Source: Liolophura sinensis (lineage: Eukaryota > Mollusca > Polyplacophora > Chitonida > Chitonidae). From it: a stretch of DNA of 64,000 nt. Under the pieces are notes generated by a model. The model saw only the letters and a list, made by a program, of their open reading frames with translations. It ran no database searches and was not told where the DNA came from. Shown here one piece after another: positions 38,665-51,087 of the stretch (position 1 is its first letter; each line of letters begins with the position of its first letter). The translations under genes and the position numbers were made by a program. The stretch lies in the NCBI RefSeq assembly GCF_032854445.1, contig NW_027018074.1:1-64000 (forward strand), written 5' to 3'.

Positions 38665-39213
38665 GTACTTGATACAACCCGCTGTAAAAAGTACAATTGA
38701 ACACTGACCCACATCAATAAGGTGCCAAAGGATGCGCAATTGGGCCAGGCATCTCCAGCTGTTGAAAAATTGCAAATTTCCTTGGTTTCCATGGAGTAAG
38801 AGCCGTTGCTGGGCACGTGATCTTGACATCATTGATTATTCATTTGTGGCTACAGCCAAAAGTATTGGTCGGAGAGCAACGCGGTTTGCACCATTCGATT
38901 TCTCGTCACAAAATACGTCGGATTAGCCTCTTACCAGCAGCATTGGAACAGTTTTTCCACTTTTGGATTTTTGCCTGGTCATTTTGCTAATTAAAAACGG
39001 CTACATTAACTATGTACAATCGCGACTGGTCATTACTATATTCAACATTTCATTATAAGTTATGTGCCCTTCGGTAGCCCAGACGACGTCAAATCTTTGG
39101 GCCAAGCCCATTTACCTCACCCAGCAAATGTCTTACTTCTAAGTCGAAGACAATCTCAATGTCTTTATCTACATGTAGAAAAACCACACCCTTTGTATAT
39201 AAAAAAACACAAG

Positions 39214-39888
39214 GTACTTGATACAATCCGCTGTAAAAAGTACAATTGAACACTGACCCACATCAATAAGGTGCCAAAGGATGCGCAATTGGGCCAGGCA
39301 TCTCCAGCTGTTGAAAAATTGCAAATTTCCTTGGTTTCCATGGAGTAAGAGCCGTTGCTGGGCACGTGATCTTGACATCATTGATTATTCATTTGTGGCT
39401 ACAGCCAAAAGTATTGGTCGGAGAGCAACGCGGTTTGCACCATTCGATTTCTCGTCACAAAATACGTCGGATTAGCTTCTTACCAGCAGCATTGGAACAG
39501 TTTTTCCACTTTTGGATTTTTGCCTGGTCATTTTGCTAATTGAAATCGGCTACATTAACTATGTACAATCGCGACTGGTCATTACTATATTCAACATTTC
39601 ATTATAAGTTATGTGCTTTTATGAGTTTTTCCACTTTTGGATTTTTGCCTGGTCATTTTGCTAATTGAAATCGGCTACATTAACTATGTACAATCGCGAC
39701 TGGTCATTACTATATTCAACATTTCATTATAAGTTATGTGCCCTTCGGTAGCCCAGACGACGTCAAATCTTTGGGCCAAGCCCATTTACCTCACCCAGCA
39801 AATGTCTTTCTTCTAAGTCGAAGACAATCTCAATGTCTTTATCTACATGTAGAAAAACCACACCATTTGTATATAAAAAAAACACAAG
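39214..39888 (+). repeat. Long unit 7 (675 bp)
   Basis: Copy 1 is 39501-39616, the junction is 39617-39625, and copy 2 is 39626-39741. Copy 2 carries GGTCATTTT instead of the commoner GGTCCTTTT. It is followed by CCCAGACG, TTTACCTCACCC, CTTTCTTC, GACAATCTC and AACCCGC, which together define subfamily II. Confidence 0.92.
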
Positions 39889-40988
39889 GTACTTGATACA
39901 ACCCGCTGTAAAAAGTACAATTGAACACTGACCCACATCAATAAGGTGCCAAAGGATGCGCAATTGGGCCAGGCATCTCCAGCTGTTGAAAAATTGCAAA
40001 TTTCCTTGGTTTCCATGGAGTAAGAGCCGTTGCTGGGCACGTGATCTTGACATCATTGATTATTCATTTGTGGCTACAGCCAAAAGTATTGGTCGGAGAG
40101 CAACGCGGTTTGCACCATTCGATTTCTCGTCACAAAATACGTCGGATTAGCCTCTTACCAGCAGCATTGGAACAGTTTTTCCACTTTTGGATTTTTGCCT
40201 GGTCATTTTGCTAATTGAAATCGGCTACATTAACTATGTACAATCGCGACTGGTCATTACTATATTCAACATTTCATTATAAGTTATGTGCCCTTCGGTA
40301 GCCCAGACGACGTCAAATCTTTGGGCCAAGCCCATTTAACTCACCCAGCAAATGTCTTACTTCTAAGTCGAAGACAAACTCAATGTCTTTATCTACATGT
40401 AGAAAAACCACACCATTTGTATATAAAAAAAACACAAGGTACTTGATACAATCCGCTGTAAAAAGTACAATTGAACACTGACCCACATCAATAAGGTGCC
40501 AAAGGATGCGCAATTGGGCCAGGCATCTCCAGCTGTTGAAAAATTGCAAATTTCCTTGGTTTCCATGGAGTAAGAGCCGTTGCTGGGCACGTGATCTTGA
40601 CATCATTGATTATTCATTTGTGGCTACAGCCAAAAGTATTGGTCGGAGAGCAACGCGGTTTGCACCATTCGATTTCTCGTCACAAAATACGTCGGATTAG
40701 CCTCTTACCAGCAGCATTGGAACAGTTTTTCCACTTTTGGATTTTTGCCTGGTCTTTTTGCTAATTTAAATCGGCTACATTAACTATGTACAATCGCGAC
40801 TGGTCATTACTATATTCAACATTTCATTATAAGTTATGTGCCCTTCGGTAGCCCAGACGACGTCAAATCTTTGGGCCAAGCCCATTTAACTCACCCAGCA
40901 AATGTCTTCCTTCTAAGTCGAAGACAAACTCAATGTCTTTATCTACATGTAGAAAAACCACACCATTTGTATATAAAAAAAACACAAG

Positions 40989-42763
40989 GTACTTGATACA
41001 ATCCGCTGTTAAAAGTACAATTGAACACTGACCCACATCAATAAGGTGCCAAAGGATGCGCAATTGGGCCAGGCATCTCCATCTGTTGAAAAATTGCAAA
41101 TTTCCTTGGTTTCCATGGAGTAAGAGCCGTTGCTGGGCACGTGATCTTGACATCATTGATTATTCATTTGTGGCTACAGCCAAAAGTATTGGTCGGAGAG
41201 CAACGCGGTTTGCACCATTCGATTTCTCGTCACAAAATACGTCGGATTAGCATCTTACCAACAGCATTGGAACAGTTTTTCTACTTTTGGATTTTTGCCT
41301 GGTCTTTTTGCTAATTGAAATCGGCTACATTATCTATGTACAATCGCGACTGGTCATTACTATATTCAACTTTTCATTATAAGTTATGTGCCCTTCGGTA
41401 GCCCAGACGACGTCAAATCTTTGGGCCAAGCCCATTTAACTCACCCAGCAAATGTCTTACTTCTAAGTCGAAGACAAACTCAATGTCTTTATCTACATGT
41501 AGAAAAACCACACCATTTGTATATAAAAAAAACACAAGGTAGTTGATACAATCCGCTGTAAAAAGTACAATTGAACACTGACCCACATCAATAAGGTGCC
41601 AAAGGATGCGCAATAGGGCCAGGCATCCCCAGCTGTTGAAAAATTGCAAATTTCCTTGGTTTCCATGGAGTAAGAGCCGTTGCTGGGCACGTGATCTTGA
41701 CATCATTGATTATTCATTTGTGGCTACAGCCAAAAGTATTGGTCGGAGAGCAACGCGGTTTGCACCATTCGATTTCTCGTCACAAAATACGTCGGATTAG
41801 CCTCTTACCAGCAGCATTGGAACAGTTTTTCCACTTTTGGATTTTTGCCTGGTCATTTTGCTAATTGAAATCGGCTACATTAACTATGTACAATCGCGAC
41901 TGGTCATTACTATATTCAACATTTCATTATAAGTTATGTGCTTTTATGAGTTTTTCCACTTTTGGATTTTTGCCTGGTTATTTTGCTAATTGAAATCGGC
42001 TACATTAACTATGTACAATCGCGACTGGTCATTACTATATTCAACATTTCATTATAAGTTATGTGCCCTTCGGTAGCCCAGACGACGTCAAATCTTTGGG
42101 CCAAGCCCATTTACCTCACCCAGCAAATGTCTTTCTTCTAAGTCGAAGACAATCTCAATGTCTTTATCTACATGTAGAAAAACCACACCATTTGTATATA
42201 AAAAAAACACAAGGTACTTGATACAACCCGCTGTAAAAAGTACAATTGAACACTGACCCACATCAATAAGGTGCCAAAGGATGCGCAATTGGGCCAGGCA
42301 TCTCCAGCTGTTGAAAAATTGCAAATTTCCTTGGTTTCCATGGAGTAAGAGCCGTTGCTGGGCACGTGATCTTGACATCATTGATTATTCATTTGTTGCT
42401 ACAGCCAAAAGTATTGGTCGGAGAGCAACGCGGTTTGCACCATTCGATTTCTCGTCACAAAATACGTCGGATTAGCCTCTTACCAGCAGCATTGGAACAG
42501 TTTTTCCACTTTTGGATTTTTGCCTGGTCTTTTTGCTAATTGAAATCGGCTACATTAACTATGTACAATCGCGACTGGTCATTACTATATTCAACATTTC
42601 ATTATAAGTTATGTGCCCTTCGGTAGCCCAGACGACGTCAAATCTTTGGGCCAAGCCCATTTAACTCACCCAGCAAATGTCTTACTTCTAAGTCGAAGAC
42701 AAACTCAATGTCTTTATCTACATGTAGAAAAACCACACCATTTGTATATAAAAAAAACACAAG
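40989..42763 (+). repeat. 1775-bp higher-order repeat, first copy
   Basis: Unit 40989 has CTGTTAAAAG, CTCCATCTG, GCATCTTACCAACAG and TTATCTATG. Unit 41539 has GGTAGTTGATAC and GCAATAGGGCC and is long. Unit 42214 has AACCCGC. The first two marker sets recur 1775 bp later, at 42764 and 43314. Confidence 0.85.
41539..42213 (+). repeat. Long unit 8 (675 bp)
   Basis: Copy 1 is 41826-41941, the junction is 41942-41950, and copy 2 is 41951-42066 with a private GGTTATTTT. It has the subfamily II haplotype (CCCAGACG, TTTACCTCACCC, GACAATCTC). Confidence 0.92.
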
Positions 42764-43862
42764 GTACTTGATACAATCCGCTGTTAAAAGTACAATTGAA
42801 CACTGACCCACATCAATAAGGTGCCAAAGGATGCGCAATTGGGCCAGGCATCTCCATCTGTTGAAAAATTGCAAATTTCCTTGGTTTCCATGGAGTAAGA
42901 GCCGTTGCTGGGCACGTGATCTTGACATCATTGATTATTCATTTGTGGCTACAGCCAAAAGTATTGGTCGGAGAGCAACGCGGTTTGCACCATTCGATTT
43001 CTCGTCACAAAATACGTCGGATTAGCATCTTACCAACAGCATTGGAACAGTTTTTCTACTTTTGGATTTTTGCCTGGTCTTTTTGCTAATTGAAATCGGC
43101 TACATTATCTATGTACAATCGCGACTGGTCATTACTATATTCAACTTTTCATTATAAGTTATGTGCCCTTCGGTAGCCCAGACGACGTCAAATCTTTGGG
43201 CCAAGCCCATTTAACTCACCCAGCAAATGTCTTACTTCTAAGTCGAAGACAAACTCAATGTCTTTATCTACATGTAGAAAAACCACACCATTTGTATATA
43301 AAAAAAACACAAGGTAGTTGATACAATCCGCTGTAAAAAGTACAATTGAACACTGACCCACATCAATAAGGTGCCAAAGGATGCGCAATAGGGCCAGGCA
43401 TCTCCAGCTGTTGAAAAATTGCAAATTTCCTTGGTTTCCATGGAGTAAGAGCCGTTGCTGGGCACGTGATCTTGACATCATTGATTATTCATTTGTGGCT
43501 ACAGCCAAAAGTATTGGTCGGAGAGCAACGCGGTTTGCACCATTCGATTTCTCGTCACAAAATACGTCGGATTAGCCTCTTACCAGCAGCATTGGAACAG
43601 TTTTTCCACTTTTGGATTTTTGCCTGGTCATTTTGCTAATTGAAATCGGCTACATTAACTATGTACAATCGCGACTGGTCATTACTATATTCAACATTTC
43701 ATTATAAGTTATGTGCCCTTCGGTAGCCCAGACGACGTCAAATCTTTGGGCCAAGCCCATTTAACTCACCCAGCAAATGTCTTACTTCTAAGTCGAAGAC
43801 AAACTCAATGTCTTTATCTACATGTAGAAAAACCACACCCTTTGTATATAAAAAAACACAAG
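42764..43862 (+). repeat. 1775-bp higher-order repeat, second copy with a short middle unit
   Basis: Unit 42764 repeats the markers of 40989. Unit 43314 repeats GGTAGTTGATAC and GCAATAGGGCC of 41539 but lacks the internal duplication and continues as an ordinary short unit. An exchange must have occurred inside the monomer, between the GCAATAGGG site and the duplicated segment. Confidence 0.82.
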
Positions 43863-44537
43863 GTACTTGATACAATCCGCTGTAAAAAGTACAATTGAAC
43901 ACTGACCCACATCAATAAGGTGCCAAAGGATGCGCAATTGGGCCAGGCATCTCCAGCTGTTGAAAAATTGCAAATTTCCTTGGTTTCCATGGAGTAAGAG
44001 CCGTTGCTGGGCACGTGATCTTGACATCATTGATTATTCATTTGTGGCTACAGCCAAAAGTATTGGTCGGAGAGCAACGCGGTTTACACCATTCGATTTC
44101 TCGTCACAAAATACGTCGGATTAGCCTCTTACCAGCAGCATTGGAACAGTTTTTCCACTTTTGGATTTTTGCCTGGTCATTTTGCTAATTGAAATCGGCT
44201 ACATTAACTATGTACAATCGCGACTGGTCATTACTATATTCAACATTTCATTATAAGTTATGTGCTTTTATGAGTTTTTCCACTTTTGGATTTTTGCCTG
44301 GTCATTTTGCTAATTGAAATCGGCTACATTAACTATGTACAATCGCGACTGGTCATTACTATATTTAACATTTCATTATAAGTTATGTGCCCTTCGGTAG
44401 CTCAGACGACGTCAAATCTTTGGGCCAAGCCCATTTACCTCACCCAGCAAATGTCTTTCTTCTAAGTCGAAGACAAACTCATTGTCTTTATCTACATGTA
44501 GAAAAACCACACCATTTGTATATAAAAAAAACACAAG
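43863..44537 (+). repeat. Long unit 9 (675 bp)
   Basis: Copy 1 is 44150-44265, the junction is 44266-44274, and copy 2 is 44275-44390 with GGTCATTTT and TATTTAAC. It is the first of subfamily III, with CTCAGACG, TTTACCTCACCC, CTTTCTTC and ACTCATTGTC, then AAAATGTAC in the next unit. GGTTTACACC marks its invariant block. Confidence 0.92.
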
Positions 44538-45087
44538 GTACTTGATACAATCCGCTGTAAAATGTACAATTGAACACTGACCCACATCAATAAGGTGCCA
44601 AAGGATGCGCAATAGGGCCAGGCATCTCCAGCTGTTGAAAAATTGCAAATTTCCTTGGTTTCCATGGAGTAAGAGCCGTTGCTGGGCACGTGATCTTGAC
44701 ATCATTGATTATTCATTTGTGGCTACAGCCAAAAGTATTGGTCGGAGAGCAACGCGGTTTGCACCATTCGATTTCTCGTCACAAAATACGTCGGATTAGC
44801 CTCTTACCAGCAGCATTGGAACAGTTTTTCCACTTTTGGATTTTTGCCTGGTCATTTTGCTAATTGAAATCGGCTACATTAACTATGTACAATCGCGACT
44901 GGTCATTACTATATTCAACATTTCATTATAAGTTATGTGCCCTTCGGTAGCCCAGACGACGTCAAATCTTTGGGCCAAGCCCATTTAACTCACCCAGCAA
45001 ATGTCTTACTTCTAAGTCGAAGACAAACTCAATGTCTTTATCTACATGTAGAAAAACCACACCCTTTGTATATAAAAAAAACACAAG

Positions 45088-45762
45088 GTACTTGATACAA
45101 TCCGCTGTAAAAAGTACAATTGAACACTGACCCACATCAATAAGGTGCCAAAGGATGCGCAATTGGGCCAGGCATCTCCAGCTGTTGAAAAATTGCAAAT
45201 TTCCTTGGTTTCCATGGAGTAAGAGCCGTTGCTGGGCACGTGATCTTGACATCATTGATTATTCATTTGTGGCTACAGCCAAAAGTATTGGTCGGAGAGC
45301 AACGCGGTTTACACCATTCGATTTCTCGTCACAAAATACGTCGGATTAGCCTCTTACCAGCAGCATTGGAACAGTTTTTCCACTTTTGGATTTTTGCCTG
45401 GTCATTTTGCTAATTGAAATCGGCTACATTAACTATGTACAATCGCGACTGGTCATTACTATATTCAACATTTCATTATAAGTTATGTGCTTTTATGAGT
45501 TTTTCCACTTTTGGATTTTTGCCTGGTCCTTTTGCTAATTGAAATCGGCTACATTAACTATGTACAATCGCGACTGGTCATTACTATATTCAACATTTCA
45601 TTATAAGTTATGTGCCCTTCGGTAGCTCAGACGACGTCAAATCTTTGGGCCAAGCCCATTTACCTCACCCAGCAAATGTCTTTCTTCTAAGTCGAAGACA
45701 AACTCATTGTCTTTATCTACATGTAGAAAAACCACACCATTTGTATATAAAAAAAACACAAG
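45088..45762 (+). repeat. Long unit 10 (675 bp)
   Basis: Copy 1 is 45375-45490, the junction is 45491-45499, and copy 2 is 45500-45615 with GGTCCTTTT. It has the subfamily III haplotype and GGTTTACACC. Confidence 0.92.
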
Positions 45763-47412
45763 GTACTTGATACAATCCGCTGTAAAATGTACAATTGAAC
45801 ACTGACCCACATCAATAAGGTGCCAAAGGATGCGCAATTGGGCCAGGCATCTCCAGCTGTTGAAAAATTGCAAATTTCCTTGGTTTCCATGGAGTAAGAG
45901 CCGTTGCTGGGCACGTGATCTTGACATCATTGATTATTCATTTGTGGCTACAGCCAAAAGTATTGGTCGGAGAGCAACGCGGTTTGCACCATTCGATTTC
46001 TCGTCACAAAATACGTCGGATTAGCCTCTTACCAGAAGCATTGGAACAGTTTTTCCACTTTTGGATTTTTGCCTGGTCATTTTGCTAATTTAAATCGGCT
46101 ACATTAACTATGTACAATCGCGACTGGTCATTACTATATTCAACTTTTCATTATAAGTTATGTGCCCTTCGGTAGCCCAGACGACGTCAAATCTTTGGGC
46201 CAAGCCCATTTAACTCACCCAACAAATGTCTTACTTCTAAGTCGAAGACAAACTCAATGTCTTTATCTACATGTAGAAAAACCACACCATTTGTATATAA
46301 AAAAAACAAAAGGTACTTGATACAATCCGCTGTAAAATGTACAATTGAACACTGACCCACATCAATAAGGTGCCAAAGGATGCGCAATTGGGCCAGGCAT
46401 CTCCAGCTGTTGAAAAATTGCAAATTTCCTTGGTTTCCATGGAGTAAGAGCCGTTGCTGGGCACGTGATCTTGACATCATTGATTATTCATTTGTGGCCA
46501 CAGCCAAAAGTATTGGTCGGAGAGCAACGCGGTTTGCACCATTCGATTTCTCGTCACAAAATACGTCGGATTAGCCTCTTACCAGCAGCATTGGAACAGT
46601 TTTTCCACTTTTGGGTTTTTGCCTGGTCATTTTGCTAATTGAAATCGGCTACATTAACTATGTACAATCGCGACTGGTCATTACTATATTCAACATTTCA
46701 TTATAAGTTATGTGCCCTTCGGTAGCCCAGACGACGTCAAATCTTTGGGCCAAGCCCATTTAACTCACCCAGCAAATGTCTTACTTCTAAGTCGAAGACA
46801 AACTCAATGTCTTTATCTACATGTAGAAAAACCACACCCTTTGTATATAAAAAAAACACAAGGTACTTGATACAATCCGCTGTAAAAAGTACAATTGAAC
46901 ACTGACCCACATCAATAAGGTGCCAAAGGATGCGCAATTGGGCCAGGCATCTCCAGCTGTTGAAAAATTGCAAATTTCCTTGGTTTCCATGGAGTAAGAG
47001 CCGTTGCTGGGCACGTGATCTTGACATCATTGATTATTCATTTGTGGCTACAGCCAAAAGTATTGGTCGGAGAGCAACGCGGTTTGCACCATTCGATTTC
47101 TCGTCACAAAATACGTCGGATTAGCCTCTTACCAGCAGCATTGGAACAGTTTTTCCACTTTTGGATTTTTGCCTGGTCATTTTGCTAATTGAAATCGGCT
47201 ACATTAACTATGTACAATCGCGACTGGTCATTACTATATTCAACATTTCATTATAAGTTATGTGCCCTTCGGTAGCCCAGACGACGTCAAATCTTTGGGC
47301 CAAGCCCATTTAACTCACCCAGCAAATGTCTTACTTCTAAGTCGAAGACAAACTCAATGTCTTTATCTACATGTAGAAAAACCACACCCTTTGTATATAA
47401 AAAAAACACAAG

Positions 47413-48087
47413 GTACTTGATACAATCCGCTGTAAAAAGTACAATTGAACACTGACCCACATCAATAAGGTGCCAAAGGATGCGCAATTGGGCCAGGCAT
47501 CTCCAGCTGTTGAAAAATTGCAAATTTCCTTGGTTTCCATGGAGTAAGAGCCGTTGCTGGGCACGTGATCTTGACATCATTGATTATTCATTTGTGGCTA
47601 CAGCCAAAAGTATTGGTCGGAGAGCAACGCGGTTTACACCATTCGATTTCTCGTCACAAAATACGTCGGATTAGCCTCTTACCAGCAGCATTGGAACAGT
47701 TTTTCCACTTTTGGATTTTTGCCTGGTCATTTTGCTAATTGAAATCGGCTACATTAACTATGTACAATCGCGACTGGTCATTACTATATTCAACATTTCA
47801 TTATAAGTTATGTGCTTTTATGAGTTTTTCCACTTTTGGATTTTTGCCTGGTCATTTTGCTAATTGAAATCGGCTACATTAACTATGTACAATCGCGACT
47901 GGTCATTACTATATTCAACATTTCATTATAAGTTATGTGCCCTTCGGTAGCTCAGACGACGTCAAATCTTTGGGCCAAGCCCATTTACCTCACCCAGCAA
48001 ATGTCTTTCTTCTAAGTCGAAGACAAACTCATTGTCTTTATCTACATGTAGAAAAACCACACCATTTGTATATAAAAAAAACACAAG
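47413..48087 (+). repeat. Long unit 11 (675 bp)
   Basis: Copy 1 is 47700-47815, the junction is 47816-47824, and copy 2 is 47825-47940 with GGTCATTTT. Subfamily III; the T unit of the 3000-bp repeat. Confidence 0.92.
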
Positions 48088-48762
48088 GTACTTGATACAA
48101 TCCGCTGTAAAATGTACAATTGAACACTGACCCACATCAATAAGGTGCCAAAGGATGCGCAATTGGGCCAGGCATCTCCAGCTGTTGAAAAATTGCAAAT
48201 TTCCTTGGTTTCCATGGAGTAAGAGCCGTTGCTGGGCACGTGATCTTGACATCATTGATTATTCATTTGTGGCTACAGCCAAAAGTATTGGTCGGAGAGC
48301 AACGCGGTTTACACCATTCGATTTCTCGTCACAAAATACGTCGGATTAGCCTCTTACCAGCAGCATTGGAACAGTTTTTCCACTTTTGGATTTTTGCCTG
48401 GTCATTTTGCTAATTGAAATCGGCTACATTAACTATGTACAATCGCGACTGGTCATTACTATATTCAACATTTCATTATAAGTTATGTGCTTTTATGAGT
48501 TTTTCCACTTTTGGATTTTTGCCTGGTCCTTTTGCTAATTGAAATCGGCTACATTAACTATGTACAATCGCGACTGGTCATTACTATATTCAACATTTCA
48601 TTATAAGTTATGTGCCCTTCGGTAGCTCAGACGACGTCAAATCTTTGGGCCAAGCCCATTTACCTCACCCAGCAAATGTCTTTCTTCTAAGTCGAAGACA
48701 AACTCATTGTCTTTATCTACATGTAGAAAAACCACACCATTTGTATATAAAAAAAACACAAG
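48088..48762 (+). repeat. Long unit 12 (675 bp), adjacent to unit 11
   Basis: Copy 1 is 48375-48490, the junction is 48491-48499, and copy 2 is 48500-48615 with GGTCCTTTT. It begins with AAAATGTAC like the short units that follow other long units, so it looks like a short Q-type start fused to a T-type end. Confidence 0.92.
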
Positions 48763-51087
48763 GTACTTGATACAATCCGCTGTAAAATGTACAATTGAAC
48801 ACTGACCCACATCAATAAGGTGCCAAAGGATGCGCAATTGGGCCAGGCATCTCCAGCTGTTGAAAAATTGCAAATTTCCTTGGTTTCCATGGAGTAAGAG
48901 CCGTTGCTGGGCACGTGATCTTGACATCATTGATTATTCATTTGTGGCTACAGCCAAAAGTATTGGTCGGAGAGCAACGCGGTTTGCACCATTCGATTTC
49001 TCGTCACAAAATACGTCGGATTAGCCTCTTACCAGAAGCATTGGAACAGTTTTTCCACTTTTGGATTTTTGCCTGGTCATTTTGCTAATTTAAATCGGCT
49101 ACATTAACTATGTACAATCGCGACTGGTCATTACTATATTTAACTTTTCATTATAAGTTATGTGCCCTTCGGTAGCCCAGACGACGTCAAATCTTTGGGC
49201 CAAGCCCATTTAACTCACCCAACAAATGTCTTACTTCTAAGTCGAAGACAAACTCAATGTCTTTATCTACATGTAGAAAAACCACACCATTTGTATATAA
49301 AAAAAACAAAAGGTACTTGATACAATCCGCTGTAAAAAGTACAATTGAACACTGACCCACATCAATAAGGTGCCAAAGGATGCGCAATTGGGCCAGGCAT
49401 CTCCAGCTGTTGAAAAATTGCAAATTTCCTTGGTTTCCATGGAGTAAGAGCCGTTGCTGGGCACGTGATCTTGACATCATTGATTATTCATTTGTGGCCA
49501 CAGCCAAAAGTATTGGTCGGAGAGCAACGCGGTTTGTACCATTCGATTTCTCGTCACAAAATACGTCGGATTAGCCTCTTACCAGCAGCATTGGAACAGT
49601 TTTTCCACTTTTGGGTTTTTGCCTGGTCATTTTGCTAATTGAAATCGGCTACATTAACTATGTACAATCGCGACTGGTCATTACTATATTCAACATTTCA
49701 TTATAAGTTATGTGCCCTTCGGTAGCCCAGACGACGTCAAATCTTTGGGCCAAGCCCATTTAACTCACCCAGCAAATGTCTTACTTCTAAGTCGAAGACA
49801 AACTCAATGTCTTTATCTACATGTAGAAAAACCACACCCTTTGTATATAAAAAAAACACAAGGTACTTGATACAATCCGCTGTAAAAAGTACAATTGAAC
49901 ACTGACCCACATCAATAAGGTGCCAAAGGATGCGCAATTGGGCCAGGCATCTCCAGCTGTTGAAAAATTGCAAATTTCCTTGGTTTCCATGGAGTAAGAG
50001 CCGTTGCTGGGCACGTGATCTTGACATCATTGATTATTCATTTGTGGCTACAGCCAAAAGTATTGGTCGGAGAGCAACGCGGTTTGCACCATTCGATTTC
50101 TCGTCACAAAATACGTCGGATTAGCCTCTTACCAGCAGCATTGGAACAGTTTTTCCACTTTTGGATTTTTGCCTGGTCATTTTGCTAATTGAAATCGGCT
50201 ACATTAACTATGTACAATCGCGACTGGTCATTACTATATTCAACATTTCATTATAAGTTATGTGCCCTTCGGTAGCCCAGACGACGTCAAATCTTTGGGC
50301 CAAGCCCATTTAACTCACCCAGCAAATGTCTTACTTCTAAGTCGAAGACAAACTCAATGTCTTTATCTACATGTAGAAAAACCACACCCTTTGTATATAA
50401 AAAAAACACAAGGTACTTGATACAATCCGCTGTAAAAAGTACAATTGAACACTGACCCACATCAATAAGGTGCCAAAGGATGCGCAATTGGGCCAGGCAT
50501 CTCCAGCTGTTGAAAAATTGCAAATTTCCTTGGTTTCCATGGAGTAAGAGCCGTTGCTGGGCACGTGATCTTGACATCATTGATTATTCATTTGTGGCTA
50601 CAGCCAAAAGTATTGGTCGGAGAGCAACGCGGTTTACACCATTCGATTTCTCGTCACAAAATACGTCGGATTAGCCTCTTACCAGCAGCATTGGAACAGT
50701 TTTTCCACTTTTGGATTTTTGCCTGGTCATTTTGCTAATTGAAATCGGCTACATTAACTATGTACAATCGCGACTGGTCATTACTATATTCAACATTTCA
50801 TTATAAGTTATGTGCTTTTATGAGTTTTTCCACTTTTGGATTTTTGCCTGGTCCTTTTGCTAATTGAAATCGGCTACATTAACTATGTACAATCGCGACT
50901 GGTCATTACTATATTCAACATTTCATTATAAGTTATGTGCCCTTCGGTAGCTCAGACGACGTCAAATCTTTGGGCCAAGCCCATTTACCTCACCCAGCAA
51001 ATGTCTTTCTTCTAAGTCGAAGACAAACTCATTGTCTTTATCTACATGTAGAAAAACCACACCATTTGTATATAAAAAAAACACAAG
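48763..51087 (+). repeat. Higher-order repeat Q-R-S-T, 2325 bp
   Basis: Q (48763, CCAGAAGCATT), R (49313, GTGGCCACAGCC), S (49863, CACCCTTTG) and T (50413, long) repeat the preceding block without the extra T' unit. R has the private GGTTTGTACC near 49533, and Q has TATTTAAC near 49138. Confidence 0.85.
50413..51087 (+). repeat. Long unit 13 (675 bp)
   Basis: Copy 1 is 50700-50815, the junction is 50816-50824, and copy 2 is 50825-50940 with GGTCCTTTT. Subfamily III, with GGTTTACACC. Confidence 0.92.

Larger units (their letters stand above)
45763..48762 (+). repeat. Higher-order repeat Q-R-S-T-T', 3000 bp
   Basis: Q (45763) has CCAGAAGCATT. R (46313) has GTGGCCACAGCC and GGGTTTTTGCC. S (46863) has CACCCTTTG. 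T (47413) and T' (48088) are both long with GGTTTACACC. The Q-R-S-T order returns at 48763 and 51088. T and T' are two long units in direct contact. Confidence 0.85.
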
